Positions 24,035 to 35,400 of a stretch of 64,000 bases of DNA are shown here, piece by piece (the stretch's first letter is position 1; each line of letters starts with the position of its first letter). The position numbers and the translations under genes were made by a program. The DNA is from Myrmaecium sp. VS I D KN 1 (lineage: Eukaryota > Ascomycota > Dothideomycetes > Valsariales > Valsariaceae), in assembly GCA_019775845.1 (NCBI GenBank), contig JADQAV010000020.1:248001-312000 (forward strand), in the 5' to 3' direction. The notes under the pieces were generated by a model that saw nothing but the letters and a program-made list of their open reading frames with translations, did no database searches and was not told the origin of the DNA.

Positions 24035-25999
24035 ATGCGTCGAGCGACAGTACAAGCAGTCCGCCTCGCCCGCCGTCCCGTTCTTCGTAAAGCCGCTCGT
24101 CCCTCCGCCTTCACGTCAAGCTATGGATTAGGATCCCGCCATTTCTCCCTTCGTCGCACCGAGCGTGTGTCTCCTGCTATCTTAAAAGCATCTATGAATC
24201 TCCGTGCCTACGGCGCTGCCTTTCTCTCCGCCGCCGTCGCGTCTGGCGCGTATTATGCCTACAACGCAGGACACAGCATGCCTGGAGATTTGAGCACTAG
24301 TGCTAGTGTCTCCGTCTCCGTACCAGGACAGCAGAGCAGGCCGTTTACAGCATCCGACGTGTACTCGACGTCGCCACAGGCAAAGGGGCCAACCGCATCC
24401 GCTGAAGACGCAGCTCGATCCACGAGAAGGGCCGTAGTGGTAGAACAAGGTTCCCTATACACAGGTACTCTATCCGGGGACGGGCCGTTAGCGAAGGAGA
24501 CGGACGATTACGGACGCAAGGTTCTTGAGATGTTGACACCGGAGCAAGCGACACAGAAGCTGCGGAGAAACGAGCAGTCCTGGCTGGTGGAGCGTGGCAA
24601 GGGCGTCGTTCGTTATGATGTTGTACAGATCCCTAGCAATGACCCCATTGAAGACGACCATGCGGAAAAGATCATCGAGGTCCCTCCTACAGTGGCGCCC
24701 ACCGATGACGCATCACCCAGCGACTGGATGTTCTGGGGCGTCTTCGACGGTCATAGGTATGAAAACACTCGACATCTCCTGAGTATGCTTACTAACGGCT
24801 GTGAAGCGGCTGGACAACGTCAGCCAAGCTCCGCGAAGTTCTCATTTCCTTCGTTGCCCGTGAGCTCAACAGCGCTTACAAGTCCGCAATCACTGATCCA
24901 TCCTTGAAGTTCCCTACTCCTGAGTCTATTGATGCGGCTATCAAAAAGGGCTTTGTGCGGCTGGATCATGAGATCGTGCACGAATCGGTTGAAAAGGCTT
25001 TGAAGATGAACTCTAAGCGGGTAGCAGCCGAGGTGCTTGCTCCCGCGCTCTCTGGCTCTTGCGCTCTCCTTTCCTTCTACGATTCGCGCTCCAAGCTCCT
25101 GCGGGTCGCTTGCACTGGTGACTCCCGAGCAGTGCTGGGTCGCCGGGGTGCCACTGGAAAGTGGACTGCAACAGCTCTCTCCGTTGATCAGACGGGCAGC
25201 AACGTGGATGAGGAGGCACGCATGCGCTTAGAGCATCCTGGCGAGCCGGACGTCATCCGAGCCGGACGTGTTCTGGGCGGCTTGGAACCTACCCGTGCTT
25301 TCGGCGACGCCGTCTACAAGTGGTCCCGACAAACACAGGAGCTCCTTCGCAAGAACTTCTTCACGCGCAGCCACTCCTCATTACTGCGCACCCCACCCTA
25401 CGTGACCGCTGAGCCTGTCGTCACCACCACCCAGGTGCAGCCTGAGAAGGGAGACTTCGTGGTCATGGCCACGGACGGGCTTTGGGAGATGCTAACTAAT
25501 GAAGAGGTCGTCGGCCTTGTAGGCCAGTGGGTGGATGAACAGAAGAGGCTTCACTCAGAGTCCAGCACAAGCGGTCAAAGCTGGCTGAAATCATGGTTCA
25601 GTGGTACCAGCACAGCCGGTCTTCCCGTGGAAATGACTGAACACGGCGATGATAAAAGCGGTCAACGTGCTCCCATCCGGCAGGCGCAATGGGGCGTTCA
25701 ACCAGGTCAGCATGATCGCTTCGTGGTCAAGGACAAGAATGTGGCCACCCATCTGGTGAGAAATGCGCTGGGTGGCAAGAATGAAGATCAACTGTGCGCA
25801 CTTTTGACACTCCCTAGTCCGTTTAGCAGGAGGTTCAGGTATGCTTCTTATGCCTCACGCCTGAAGAAGGTTTATACTGATCATGTATCTACATAGGGAT
25901 GATTTAACCGTTGAAGTCATCTTCTTCGGCGAAGGGGAGAACACTGGGGTGGTTGCCTTGAACGAAGATGCCAGTGCCGTTGCGACGTCCAAGCTCTGA
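24035..25999 (+). CDS. Mitochondrial PP2C-type phosphatase, Ptc5-like
   Basis: Probable pyruvate dehydrogenase phosphatase (yeast Ptc5 type, acting on Pda1). Exons 24035-24756, 24807-25838 and 25897-25999; 618 aa. The first intron has an ACTAAC branch site. The presequence is Arg-rich (MRRATVQAVRLARRPVLRK) and is followed by a hydrophobic segment, YGAAFLSAAVASGAYYAY (about residues 58-75), suggesting inner-membrane sorting. PP2C motifs: FWGVFDGHSGWTTSAKL at the first splice junction, GSCALLSFYDSRSK, LLRVACTGDSRAVLG and LSVDQTGSN. Then RVLGGLEPTRAFGD, GDFVVMATDGLWEML and the final DDLTVEVIFF, so the metal-binding aspartates are present. The last 34 residues come from the third exon; without it the frame would lose the final Asp motif. 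Exact substrate is inferred from the Ptc5-like layout. Confidence 0.88.
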
Positions 26000-27196
26000 T
26001 TGATACCTCCTCGACGAAGTGAGAGGTTTGCTTCGATCGAGTACCCTATAAGCCGTTAGTTGTTATTAAACAGTAAACGAGGCGCGCTGCTTGGGTTGCC
26101 CCCTTCCTTCAGAGAAGACATGCGGCTCTGGGCCAGTTCCTTTCTGTGGGTATCTACTCCTAGCTACCCATCTCGTTGACCTGAACGACATGTTTTCCCA
26201 CCGTCTTTCCCTTGGCTTTGCTCATCTTAGTCTTCCTATTTGCGTGCAAGAGGGAAATTTGTTTTCCGCGGAGCGACGGCGTTTCCCTCCTGTGGAAACT
26301 GGTTGACGTGTCCCGTCTCTGAGATTCAGCCTCAATCACTACCTCTTCGCCTCTTTCATAGCCGGGCGTTTCTTGGGAGAACAGATGCTTCTTTCTAAAT
26401 AGAACTATATACGCTACCATGCACGACTTGCTAGCTACCTTTCGTTTTTCGACGAAATCATCAAGATCGCATCAGTAAAAAGGATGGATGGATCGACGTG
26501 GTCAAGAGATATTAGCTACGGTATTCATATGCCCTACATACTCTCGCTTCTGTAACTCAGCAACGTTGAGCCTCTCCTCCCCGCATGATTTGAAAAGGGC
26601 GTTTGCTTATCGCCTTAAGAGGCTAGCTTGCTTGGCTTTTCAGAAGTTCCTACTAATAACTGGAGAGTCAACAGCTCCGGTGGGTATCCTCTTCATGCTT
26701 AAGATAAATTCGGCCTATGATGTTATACATGGCGTATGGTCATGTTGATGCTGTACTCCCATCGCGTGCACCAGATCCCAAGGCTTGGGCGAAGGTCGTG
26801 AAGCCATCCACTTTCCCAAGTTGTCGCAGGCTAAGCGTTGTAACAGGCGGTGGCAACGGCTTTGCAAACAAAGCTGCTCCTCGTCGCACTCCTCGTCTCA
26901 TGTGGACATGATAGCTGAACCGGGCAGCAATTCCATAGCGGAAATAGGGGTGCTTCTTGTAGTCCTCACGGCACATGGCATGGCTCAACTATGTTACCCT
27001 CGTTTCGAAGCATTCTCGCACGGTCCTCTGAAGCATCAGACGACGCTCTACCCTCTTTAAGTGCTTCAAAGGCGGTCGGCATGGATATTTGTGCCCTAAA
27101 GCCGCTGTGCTGAAAGTAGATGGACCCGTGTCCATATCACAGAGCCCGCAATTCCCGGTAGCACAAGCTCCTGGAAGTTACCTGGAACGTCTTTAC
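26000..27196. other. Intergenic region with an unassigned coding-like stretch
   Basis: 1.2 kb between convergent gene ends. On the minus strand, 26988-26740 reads open with coding-like codon use (CREDYKKHPYFRYGIAARFS). Just upstream on the same strand an ATG at 27082 begins MPTAFEALKEGRASSDASED in another frame. The two frames are not joined by a plausible intron, so this may be a small gene I cannot resolve or a decayed one. The rest is AT-leaning and featureless. Confidence 0.35.
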
Positions 27197-28177
27197 TTAT
27201 CGCCTCTTTCTTCGCACCTCCTGCACGAACAAAGGCCTCGAGCACATCCTGGGCGGAATCTTCAAGGGCATCAATGCGTTGATTAGCATTCGAGAGAGCA
27301 AGGCGATGCTGGTGCTGCATGTCCAGTAGAATAGGATGCCCGCGGGCATAGTCAGCGTGAGCGGTCCAATAAGCCAAGCGCCAAAGTACAGAGCCTTCGA
27401 CAACAGCTTATGGGGCGGCGCAGGTTTGCCCATTCGTCGGGCAAGCCTTGCCATCTCAGCGCTACTGTACCAAAGACTGGCCAGCTGTACGCCAGAAACA
27501 ACGAATGGAAGCGTGAGAGTCGGATCGGCAACTGCAAGGTCTTGAAACCACAGGAGCCCTTCGTCGTGGAAGCTTTCTTGTACTGGTGCGGGGAGTGCGG
27601 CTTCCGCGCCGTCGGCTGAGGTGACCTTCCTGGCTATGGTGCTAAGCAGACCCTCCCGTGCCCCGCTGAGCCGACGAATAGACTCGGCCGACACAAGGAA
27701 GAAGGGTAACGGGATCAGCGAGATGCCAATTTGCTTCCATCGGGAGACTCCGTATTCACTAGATGACATGGCGTTCCATTTATTTGGCTCACTGAGCCAC
27801 GCAAACAATGCAGGTTTGACGGAAGTCTTAGATGGTTTCTGAAGGGAGAAATGTGCCAGGTTGTAAGGCATTATCTCGAACTGCAGCTGCTGTATACGCC
27901 GTAGGGGGATGTCCACGAAAGGCGCGAGCAAAAGGCCACGAAGCAGAAGAGCGTATAAAGGAAGGGCAAGACCCCATGAACAGCCACTGTCGTGTAGAGC
28001 ATTCAGAACGCTGATAGGGACTTCGCAGATGTTCTCTACCAGACCCGTGCTGCCTCGAGGGCTGGCGGAGAAAGCTCGAACTGGGAATCGTGGGATCGTG
28101 AGGACTCGGGAGGAGGTTGAGGAGCGGATCCGAGGAATTGCCCGCCAGCCCGGCGCATGGCGAAGGGTGAGCATCAT
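27197..28177 (-). CDS. COX18: Cox18 / Oxa1-family mitochondrial inner-membrane insertase
   Basis: Translocates the C-terminal domain of Cox2 across the inner membrane for cytochrome oxidase assembly. One exon, 326 aa. The presequence is Arg/Ser-rich (HAPGWRAIPRIRSSTSSRVL..FSASPRG). The YidC/Oxa1 core follows: GLVENICEVPISVLNALHDS, then hydrophobic segments WGLALPLYALLLRGLLLAPF, QIGISLIPLPFFLVS, LTLPFVVSGVQLASLWY and WLIGPLTLTMPAGILFYWTCS. The short IPLRRIQQLQ after the first membrane span and the MPAGILFYWTCSTSIAL motif separate it from Oxa1 and fit Cox18. Two adjacent Met codons begin the frame; either may be used. Head-to-head with the RUS-like gene. Confidence 0.88.
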   Translation of the reverse strand: MMLTLRHAPGWRAIPRIRSSTSSRVLTIPRFPVRAFSASPRGSTGLVENICEVPISVLNALHDSGCSWGLALPLYALLLRGLLLAPFVDIPLRRIQQLQFEIMPYNLAHFSLQKPSKTSVKPALFAWLSEPNKWNAMSSSEYGVSRWKQIGISLIPLPFFLVSAESIRRLSGAREGLLSTIARKVTSADGAEAALPAPVQESFHDEGLLWFQDLAVADPTLTLPFVVSGVQLASLWYSSAEMARLARRMGKPAPPHKLLSKALYFGAWLIGPLTLTMPAGILFYWTCSTSIALLSRMLINALMPLKIPPRMCSRPLFVQEVRRKRR

Positions 28178-28734
28178 CGAAAGGACAGAGGTGTCGCTCT
28201 CTTGAGAGCGAAGGACAGCAAAAGGCAGCGAAAGACAGCGAGAGAGAGAAAGAGCTCCGGACGGCGGTAGGTGGTCTGCGAGAAAGTGAAACTCTCGAGC
28301 AAGCGCTAGTCTACAATTGGGTCAAGCCCTCCCGCACGCTTGAGCCCCACTTCAACGTTCAGGCATCCTCCAGGCTGACATCAAGCCTTACGTCGGAGTA
28401 TGTATATTACGGGGAAGAGTTCACGTTACGCTCGCTCCAACCATACAACTCCACTGTCGGACCGCTCCGGTGGAGACGACATGGCCTGTATGGTGACTCC
28501 TGGCAATGAAACATCGAGACGATCTGACTTTCACTCGTGTTTAGGTTGACGGGCTCTCTCCCCCAGGCAACGACAGCGGCACTTGAGCTCCGCGTACGTT
28601 CCGTTCTGTCAGTGACGGGACGAAGGCACGACCGGCACGACCGGCACGTATCCGCAACTTTTCCCGTGCGGCCCTCGAACACGTCGTCTGATCTGATCTC
28701 AGGGTGGAATCACGCCCCTGCGCCAGAGGAGACC
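28178..28734. promoter_or_regulatory. Divergent promoter region COX18 / RUS-like gene
   Basis: A 557-bp head-to-head spacer. The frame upstream of the RUS-like ATG is open but begins without an ATG. A short direct repeat (CGGCACGAC, around 28628-28646) is present. No regulator is assigned. Confidence 0.45.
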
Positions 28735-30667
28735 ATGGGAACTCAAGACTTCGAGATCAAGGAGTACGATGCTTCGACAACTCTGATCAAGACGTACGTC
28801 TTAGCACCCGACGGTCCGCGCAAGAGGATTGATGCTGTTGTCAGTCGCCCCCCTTCGGCCCTTGGAGAGGTGTTGACTTGCTCCGTACGTAGGTCCCGAC
28901 GAACACCAAGTCACCACAGCAAAGGCTTCTAGATGTTTTCCTGCCGGCGGGCTATCCGCATAGTGTCACGGAGGACTACACGAGGTATGAAGAACAAAAG
29001 CCGGACTGTCAAAGGCCGATGTGTGTATATTGCAACGGCTGACCAGCACGTGAATCATCAGGTACCGGATATTTGTGTGTCAATCCTCTGCCTGTCGCTC
29101 CACGGGCAGTCGTTGATGTGGTTGATCAGGATTCCCTGCAGTCGTTCGCTAGCTCCGTAGCTGGCCTATTATCGAACCGAGCTGTCCTTCAAGGTACGGA
29201 ATCCTGATGGCACCGCGAATACCGATTTACAATCAACGTATGTCGTGTGGGCCCACGGGGCCATGCCGATTCGGTTCCCACGCTTTCCAGAGCAGAGCGG
29301 CTGATCATGCAACGTGCGCACAGGGGTGGGCGTGGGAGATGTCACCGCAACGCCCAATGCTGCCCTGATGCTTTCCGTATTACAGGATTCAACGGGTCGC
29401 ATAGGCACCATCCTGTTCGCTCACAAGTTTGGCACCGCGTTAGAGCCGGACTGCAAGATGTACAGACTGCTCGCGGATATCCTGAACGACGCTGCCATGG
29501 TTATGGACTGTCTCTCTCCGGTCTTTCCGAAAAGAAGCAGGGTGCTCGTCCTGTGCTTGGGAAGCCTGCTCCGGAGTTTATGCGGAGTTGCTGCAGGAAG
29601 CTCGAAAGCGAGCCTCTGCGCGCACTTCGCCAAATGCGGCAATTTGGGAGAAATAAACGCTGTGAGTATTGTCATGTTTGCTCTGGACGGCATGTTTACT
29701 CTGGACGGGAACCCGCATTCTCGCGCAGAGGCCCCCTACTCCCCTTGTGAATGCAAATAGAAAGCATTCTTGTTGGGCTACTGGATTGCACCAATTCCGT
29801 TGATAAAGCTGACCTAGAGCTAGAAAGGGAGCAGTCAAGAAACGATCATGTCCCTTGCTGGGCTCTTGGTGAGGTTCACTCGACTCCTAGCGTCTAAGGC
29901 CTACTTCAGCTAACGAAAACTGACATGTCATCCAGGCAGGGAGCTACATAGTTTCTCGTGCATCTTCACAGCTCGCCACGTGGACGATGTTGTTCGCCTT
30001 GATATGCATACACCTTGCGACCAGCTACGCTGCTGTGCGAGCAGTAAGGTTAAGATTTTTCAATAAGCAACGAGCGAATATCATGTTGGCCCATCTATTG
30101 GATGAGGGGAAGGTTCTCACCCCTCGTGAAGTTTCGAAGATGGAAAGCGTCTTCGAAAATAGCGGCCTTCTTCGCCGCGCCGATCAACAAACCATCGGCA
30201 AAGTGTCGATAGGCCTCCGCTTTGAGGAACTGGTACGACAGTTTACCGCATACAGCCAGCCCCACGCTCTAGTGCACGAGGCCCCGTACCAACTAGCCGA
30301 CTTGTTAGAGATTTATGACGCCGAAGACTACATCCTGTGGTTCAACGCCACTAATTCCGAGGCAGCGATTGTTCTGAAGAAAAACTGCACGTTCCTCTCG
30401 CAGCTGCAGGCCTGGCTCCAAGCCCTGTCGCTGGCCGCCCAATACAACCAACGTGCGGCGGCACGCAGCAAAGACAAGCCTCTCGCACGGCGGAAGCTCA
30501 CGCGAGAACAGGATGGTGCAGAGCCTCTGGTGATGTTGCGCACCACACTCGCACAGTCGCGAGCAACCCTGGAAGCACACCGTGACCTCATGAGGGAAGC
30601 CGGGTGGGTTTTGGATACCGGAACCTTGGAGACGAAGGCGGGGACTCGCGTCGTGATCAGGGATTGA
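28735..30667 (+). CDS. RUS / DUF647 membrane protein (root-UVB-sensitive family)
   Basis: Seven exons: 28735-28839, 28893-28984, 29062-29074, 29130-29193, 29324-29661, 29824-29868 and 29936-30667; 462 aa with all phases matching. The third exon is a 13-nt microexon coding R-Y-R-I-F, needed to link PAGYPHSVTEDYT to DSLQSFASSVAGLLSNRA as in other DUF647 proteins. Conserved family blocks are RLLDVFLPAGYPHSV, GVGVGDVTATPNAAL, LQDSTGRIGTILFAH, YRLLADILNDAAM and LCGVAAGSSKASL. Hydrophobic stretches (e.g. TMLFALICIHLATSYAAVRA) support a membrane protein. The plant relatives affect UV-B and vitamin B6 homeostasis; the fungal role is unknown. The stop codon lies only ~70 bp from the start of the AT-rich, RIP-affected island. 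Confidence 0.85.
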
Positions 30668-31054
30668 TTGTTAGTTATGCAGGGAGAAGGGGCGGGAGGC
30701 GTCTGGAAAGGACTGGTTTAGGCATGATGGGGAACAGCTTTCAGAATATTTATAGCATTAAAGAGAAAGACGAAAATGGCCGAAGAAGAAAAGTAGAAGA
30801 AGAGTATATTATATTTATTCCTCTCTTAACATCCTTTATTTATTTAGCTTTAAATATAAATATTCCCCTTCCCTATAAAAGTAGTTCTGAAGCTAAGATA
30901 ATAATAATAGATAGTTAGAATAATTTAAGAGAAACCCTTCTATTACCTATTATTATTATTTTTTTTCCTTTTTTTAAAAAATCTATAGATCTATATTTAA
31001 ATCTTCTAATAGGTTAATTTAATATAAGCTTTTACTATTTATATACTAGATTTT

Positions 31055-31164
31055 TATTAGTAAATAGGTAATAATTAGTATAGTTAAGTAATAGTAAAGT
31101 AGTATTACTTATAGTATATAAACTAATCCTACTAAGTTATTTCTTTTCTAGCTTCTGTTAAACA
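31055..31164 (+). repeat. Left ~110-bp end repeat of outer element
   Basis: Matches 42036-42144 along its length in the same orientation (shared cores such as TAGTATAGTTAAGTA, TAGTATTACTTATA and TAATCCTA). Interpreted as a short LTR. Confidence 0.7.
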
Positions 31165-32067
31165 GGATAGAGTTAACTAAGTAAATAAGGAGTTATAAAG
31201 GATTTTAGAGGAGTATTTTATAGGTAATAAATTAGCTCTAGTCTGTTTTACTATCCTAGTAGTTATCTAGATACGGTTTCTCTAAATATAAATAAGTAGG
31301 CCTTATTTATAGACTTTCCCTATAATAATACTAAGCCCCTAGTATAGGTACTAGGCCTCTAGTTTTTTATAAAGTTTTCTATTAATTAAAAATTAACTTA
31401 GTAGAGCTAGTTAGCTAGTTCTAAGCCTAAGTCTAGGCCTTAGTTAATTCTAAATTATCTAATTCTAGGCCCCGCTTAATTCCTAACTAGCTAGCTCTTT
31501 ACCTTAGGCCCTAGTATTATAGGTATTTTATAATACCTTTATTTAGTAGTTTTAATATATTATAATAATATTATAATACCTTAATTTTAATAAATTTAGT
31601 AAAGATATATACTCTATATAAGCGATCTAGGGTTTCTAAGATTAGGAGTAGAAGATAATAGTTCTTCTTAATATAGAGGACGGCCCTAAAGGTAATTTTA
31701 CTTACTTAATCGGGAATAGGGGGTGCACGTACCTTATTTTCCTAATTAAACTTACCGCCCGGCAGAATAGAGAAATTAATATAATAACTATCGCAGCGGG
31801 TTAGTATAAGGTAGGTATACTGCACCTGTAAATACCTTAGGTAGATACGCTACCTAAGCGAGAACCTTAGTACTACTTATAATAGTATTTAAGGAGAACT
31901 GCGAGGGAATAGAGGAATAGTAGCTTTAGTCTTACTTCTAATCTAGAGTTATTATTCTACGCTAGTTATCTACCCCCTATAGTTAGGTAGCTAGCTACTT
32001 ATAAAATCTTTTTATATTATTATCGGCTGAATATCGGAGAATATACTAAATAATAGAACTTATTAAA

Positions 32068-32405
32068 TATTAGAAACTACCTTAGCTAGCAGCCTAAGGA
32101 GGTACTAAATAGCTTTAAGTAGTACTAAGTAAGCTTAGGTAGCGCTAAGTAGCGCTAAGCGGCCCTCTAGACTAATATAGGCTAGATAGCGCTAAAGAAT
32201 AATAGACTAGGACTTATACTAATATTAAAGATAATAATAATAGTATTAATAATTAGATAGAGGAGGACTAGCTACTAGAAGATACAAAAAAGTTTTTTAC
32301 TATTTAAGGAAGAGCTAAAGATAGTATTAGATCTTTATTAATTTATCTTATTTAATATTAGATACTCTTTCCTTATATCTTTAAGAACTTATATAAACCC
32401 TAATA
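32068..32405 (+). repeat. 5' LTR of inner element
   Basis: A 338-bp repeat beginning TATTAGAAACTACC and ending CCCTAATA, with its partner at 38732-39069. Confidence 0.88.
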
Positions 32406-35400
32406 TTCGAATTACTCCTTATAGACTTATAAAGAGGAATAAGTATACTTAATATAGGATTACTATTATCTACTCCTCCCGATATATATATTTAACGATA
32501 TAGAAGCCGATATAAAAGGGCTATTATTACTATTATAACTATTCTAACTATCTTAAATACCTTAATAGCCTTAATTATCTTAACTAAATAATAATTAAAT
32601 AGAAGGGGTCTAGCTATACCTAGCTAATAAGCTAGAAGATATTTTATAAAAATAATAATAATTAGATACCTAGATTACTAGATTAAGGGTCTAGAAGAAA
32701 ATAAAAGATATAGAAAAAGAGTTAATAAAACTTACTCTCCTATATTAGAGGATAGAGATAGGTAAAAAGATATTACTAGAAAAAATAACTTAATTAGACC
32801 TAAATAGGCTTAGAGAGATAGAAAAAAACGCTATAATAATCCTATTTATTGGGACTTAAAAGTCTATATATATTTAAAGGAAAGAACTAAGCTAATTATA
32901 ACTATTAGGTTTATAATTATAAGGGATATTATATCTACTTACTAGTAGACTTTAGAACTAAATAATAGAAAGTAGACTTTAGAGTATACTACTTAGTAGA
33001 AGTATAAAGAATATAATAAAAAATCTAAGTAGACTTAAAGAAAGAGTAAAATCTTATCTAGGAACCTATATAGAAAGACTTAAAGGCCTATATACTAGCT
33101 AGTATAGGCTTAGTAGCCGAGTAAAAGTAAAGAGTAATAAATTAGCTTAAGAGAGCTACTTAAAGGACTATATAAATACTATTAAAGCTCTTAGGATATA
33201 TATAACTACTATAAAATAAGGTTAAATAGAGGTTAGAAAAAAGAATAATCTTCGAGTTTATAAATATCTTAAACCTAGCTATTAAAAAAAAGATATAAAC
33301 TATTAAACTTTAATAGATTTAAACGGAAGAGAGATAATAAGCTATATAAGGAGAATAAATTAAGTAAGAGAGAGCTAAAGAGAGCTAAACTAGACTAAAA
33401 AAAAAGATTAGTAATCTTTAAAAGACTTTATTAAAATTGAATATTATAATTATAGTAAAATAGGCTATCTTTTAAGGACCTATCTTAAGAAGAAGCCCTA
33501 TAAAGAGTTAAAAAAAGATAAAGAATATAAAGAATAGATTCTTATCTTATTACCTATATTAATCTTTAAGAATTACTAAAAAGGACTAATAAACTAAAAT
33601 ATCCTCTTAAAGGAGTAGTAATTAAACTACTTACTTTAATAACTTAAATTAGATTAACTTAGATAGAAGTACTAGTAGATAATAATTCCTTTTTTAATAT
33701 TATTATACTAATACTAGTAAAATAGCTAAATCTAAAGATTAAACTAGTAATAAGCTTAGAAGTAAAGTAAGTAACTAGTATACTATTATTTATCTATAAA
33801 TAAATAGAAGTAAAGCTTATCTTAAAAGACTATAAAGGCCGTAAACTTATATAAGAGGTCCTATTTATTTATTATTATAGAGAGTTAAGCTTATAATATA
33901 ATCCTAAGAATACTATAGATTAAGAAAATTAATCTAAAGATCGACTATAAGAGGAAGACTATTTAATTCTTATTAAGATAGATTAATAAGCGTCTATATA
34001 AGAAGATTTTAATAGTTAGTAGGAAGAGATTCGCTAAAATATTAAATAATAGAGATATAGATATCTATATCTATATAATTACTAAAATAGAAATAAGATA
34101 ACTCTAGATTAAGATATCTATTCTAAAGGAGTATTAACTATATATAGATATCTTTTTAGAGGAAGATAGTAAAGAACTACTAGCTTATATATAATATAAC
34201 CTAGCGATTAAATTAATAGAAGGTAAGATACTATTATATAGTCTCTTATATAACCTTTCTATAGTAGAACTTACTATATTATATTAATATTTAGAAGACT
34301 ACCTATAAAGGGGCTAGATTATTTAATTAAGATTCTTAGTAGGAGTACTAATCCTTTTTATAAAGAAAAAGGACGGTAGTTTATAATTATATATTAATTA
34401 TAAAGGACTAAACGCTATTACGCTTAAAAATCGCTATTTATTACTATTAATCTAAGAGTTATTAAATAGATTAGTAAGGGCTAAGATCTATATCTCCTTA
34501 GACTATAGGGATACTTACTATAGAATTTAAATTAAGGAAGGGGACGAGTAGAAAATAGCCTTTCAGACTAGATATAGCTATTTTAAGTATAAAGTAGTTC
34601 CTTTTAGCTTAACTAATACCTCTACAGCTTTTTAAGCCCTAATTAATAAGGCTTTAGCAGGCCTAATTAAGATAATCTATATAATATACTTAGATAATAT
34701 ACTAATTTTCTTACAGAACTAGAAGGAGTATATAAAGTATATCTAATAAGTATTAGAGAGGCTGAGAGAATATAAGTTATTATAAAATTCTTAAAAAGTA
34801 AATTTAATACTACGGAGTCTAGAGATAGAGTTCCTCGAATATATTATATTTCTAGAAGGAGTAAAGATAGACTTAAAAAGGCTTAAGATAGTTATAAAGT
34901 AGTTAAAGCTAATAATTATAAAAGACGTAAAGATATTTATAGGATTTATAAACTACTTTAGATAATTTATTAATAGTTTCTTAAAAATAGCTATACTATT
35001 AAGTAAATTAACTCGAAAAGGGCTAGGTAGTACTAAAGGAGGCTATAAATAGAGAAAAGAAGAACTTTTTACTACTAATATTAGTCCTAAAGGTAGGAAA
35101 GCCTTTTAGGAACTAAAGGATACTTTTATAAAAATACTAATCTTAGTATACTTTAACCTAGATAGGCCTATAAAAATTAAAAGTTAATACTTTAAGGGGA
35201 GTAGTAGCTAGGATATATTAATAGCTAGTTAAGGAGCTAAAGAGAAATAAGATTCAGAGACTAATTATATTCTACTTACGGAAGATAATTATGGTAGAGT
35301 ATAACTATAATATTTATAATAAAGAGTTACTCGTAATTATTAGTAGTTATGAATAATAGAAGTACTATTAGATCTTTAGTATTATAATAGTCTTTATACT

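Noticed and set aside
30604-30918. 104-codon frame crossing the end of the RUS-like gene into the AT-rich island
   Set aside because: Half overlaps the RUS-like gene in another frame and the rest is low-complexity AT-rich sequence.
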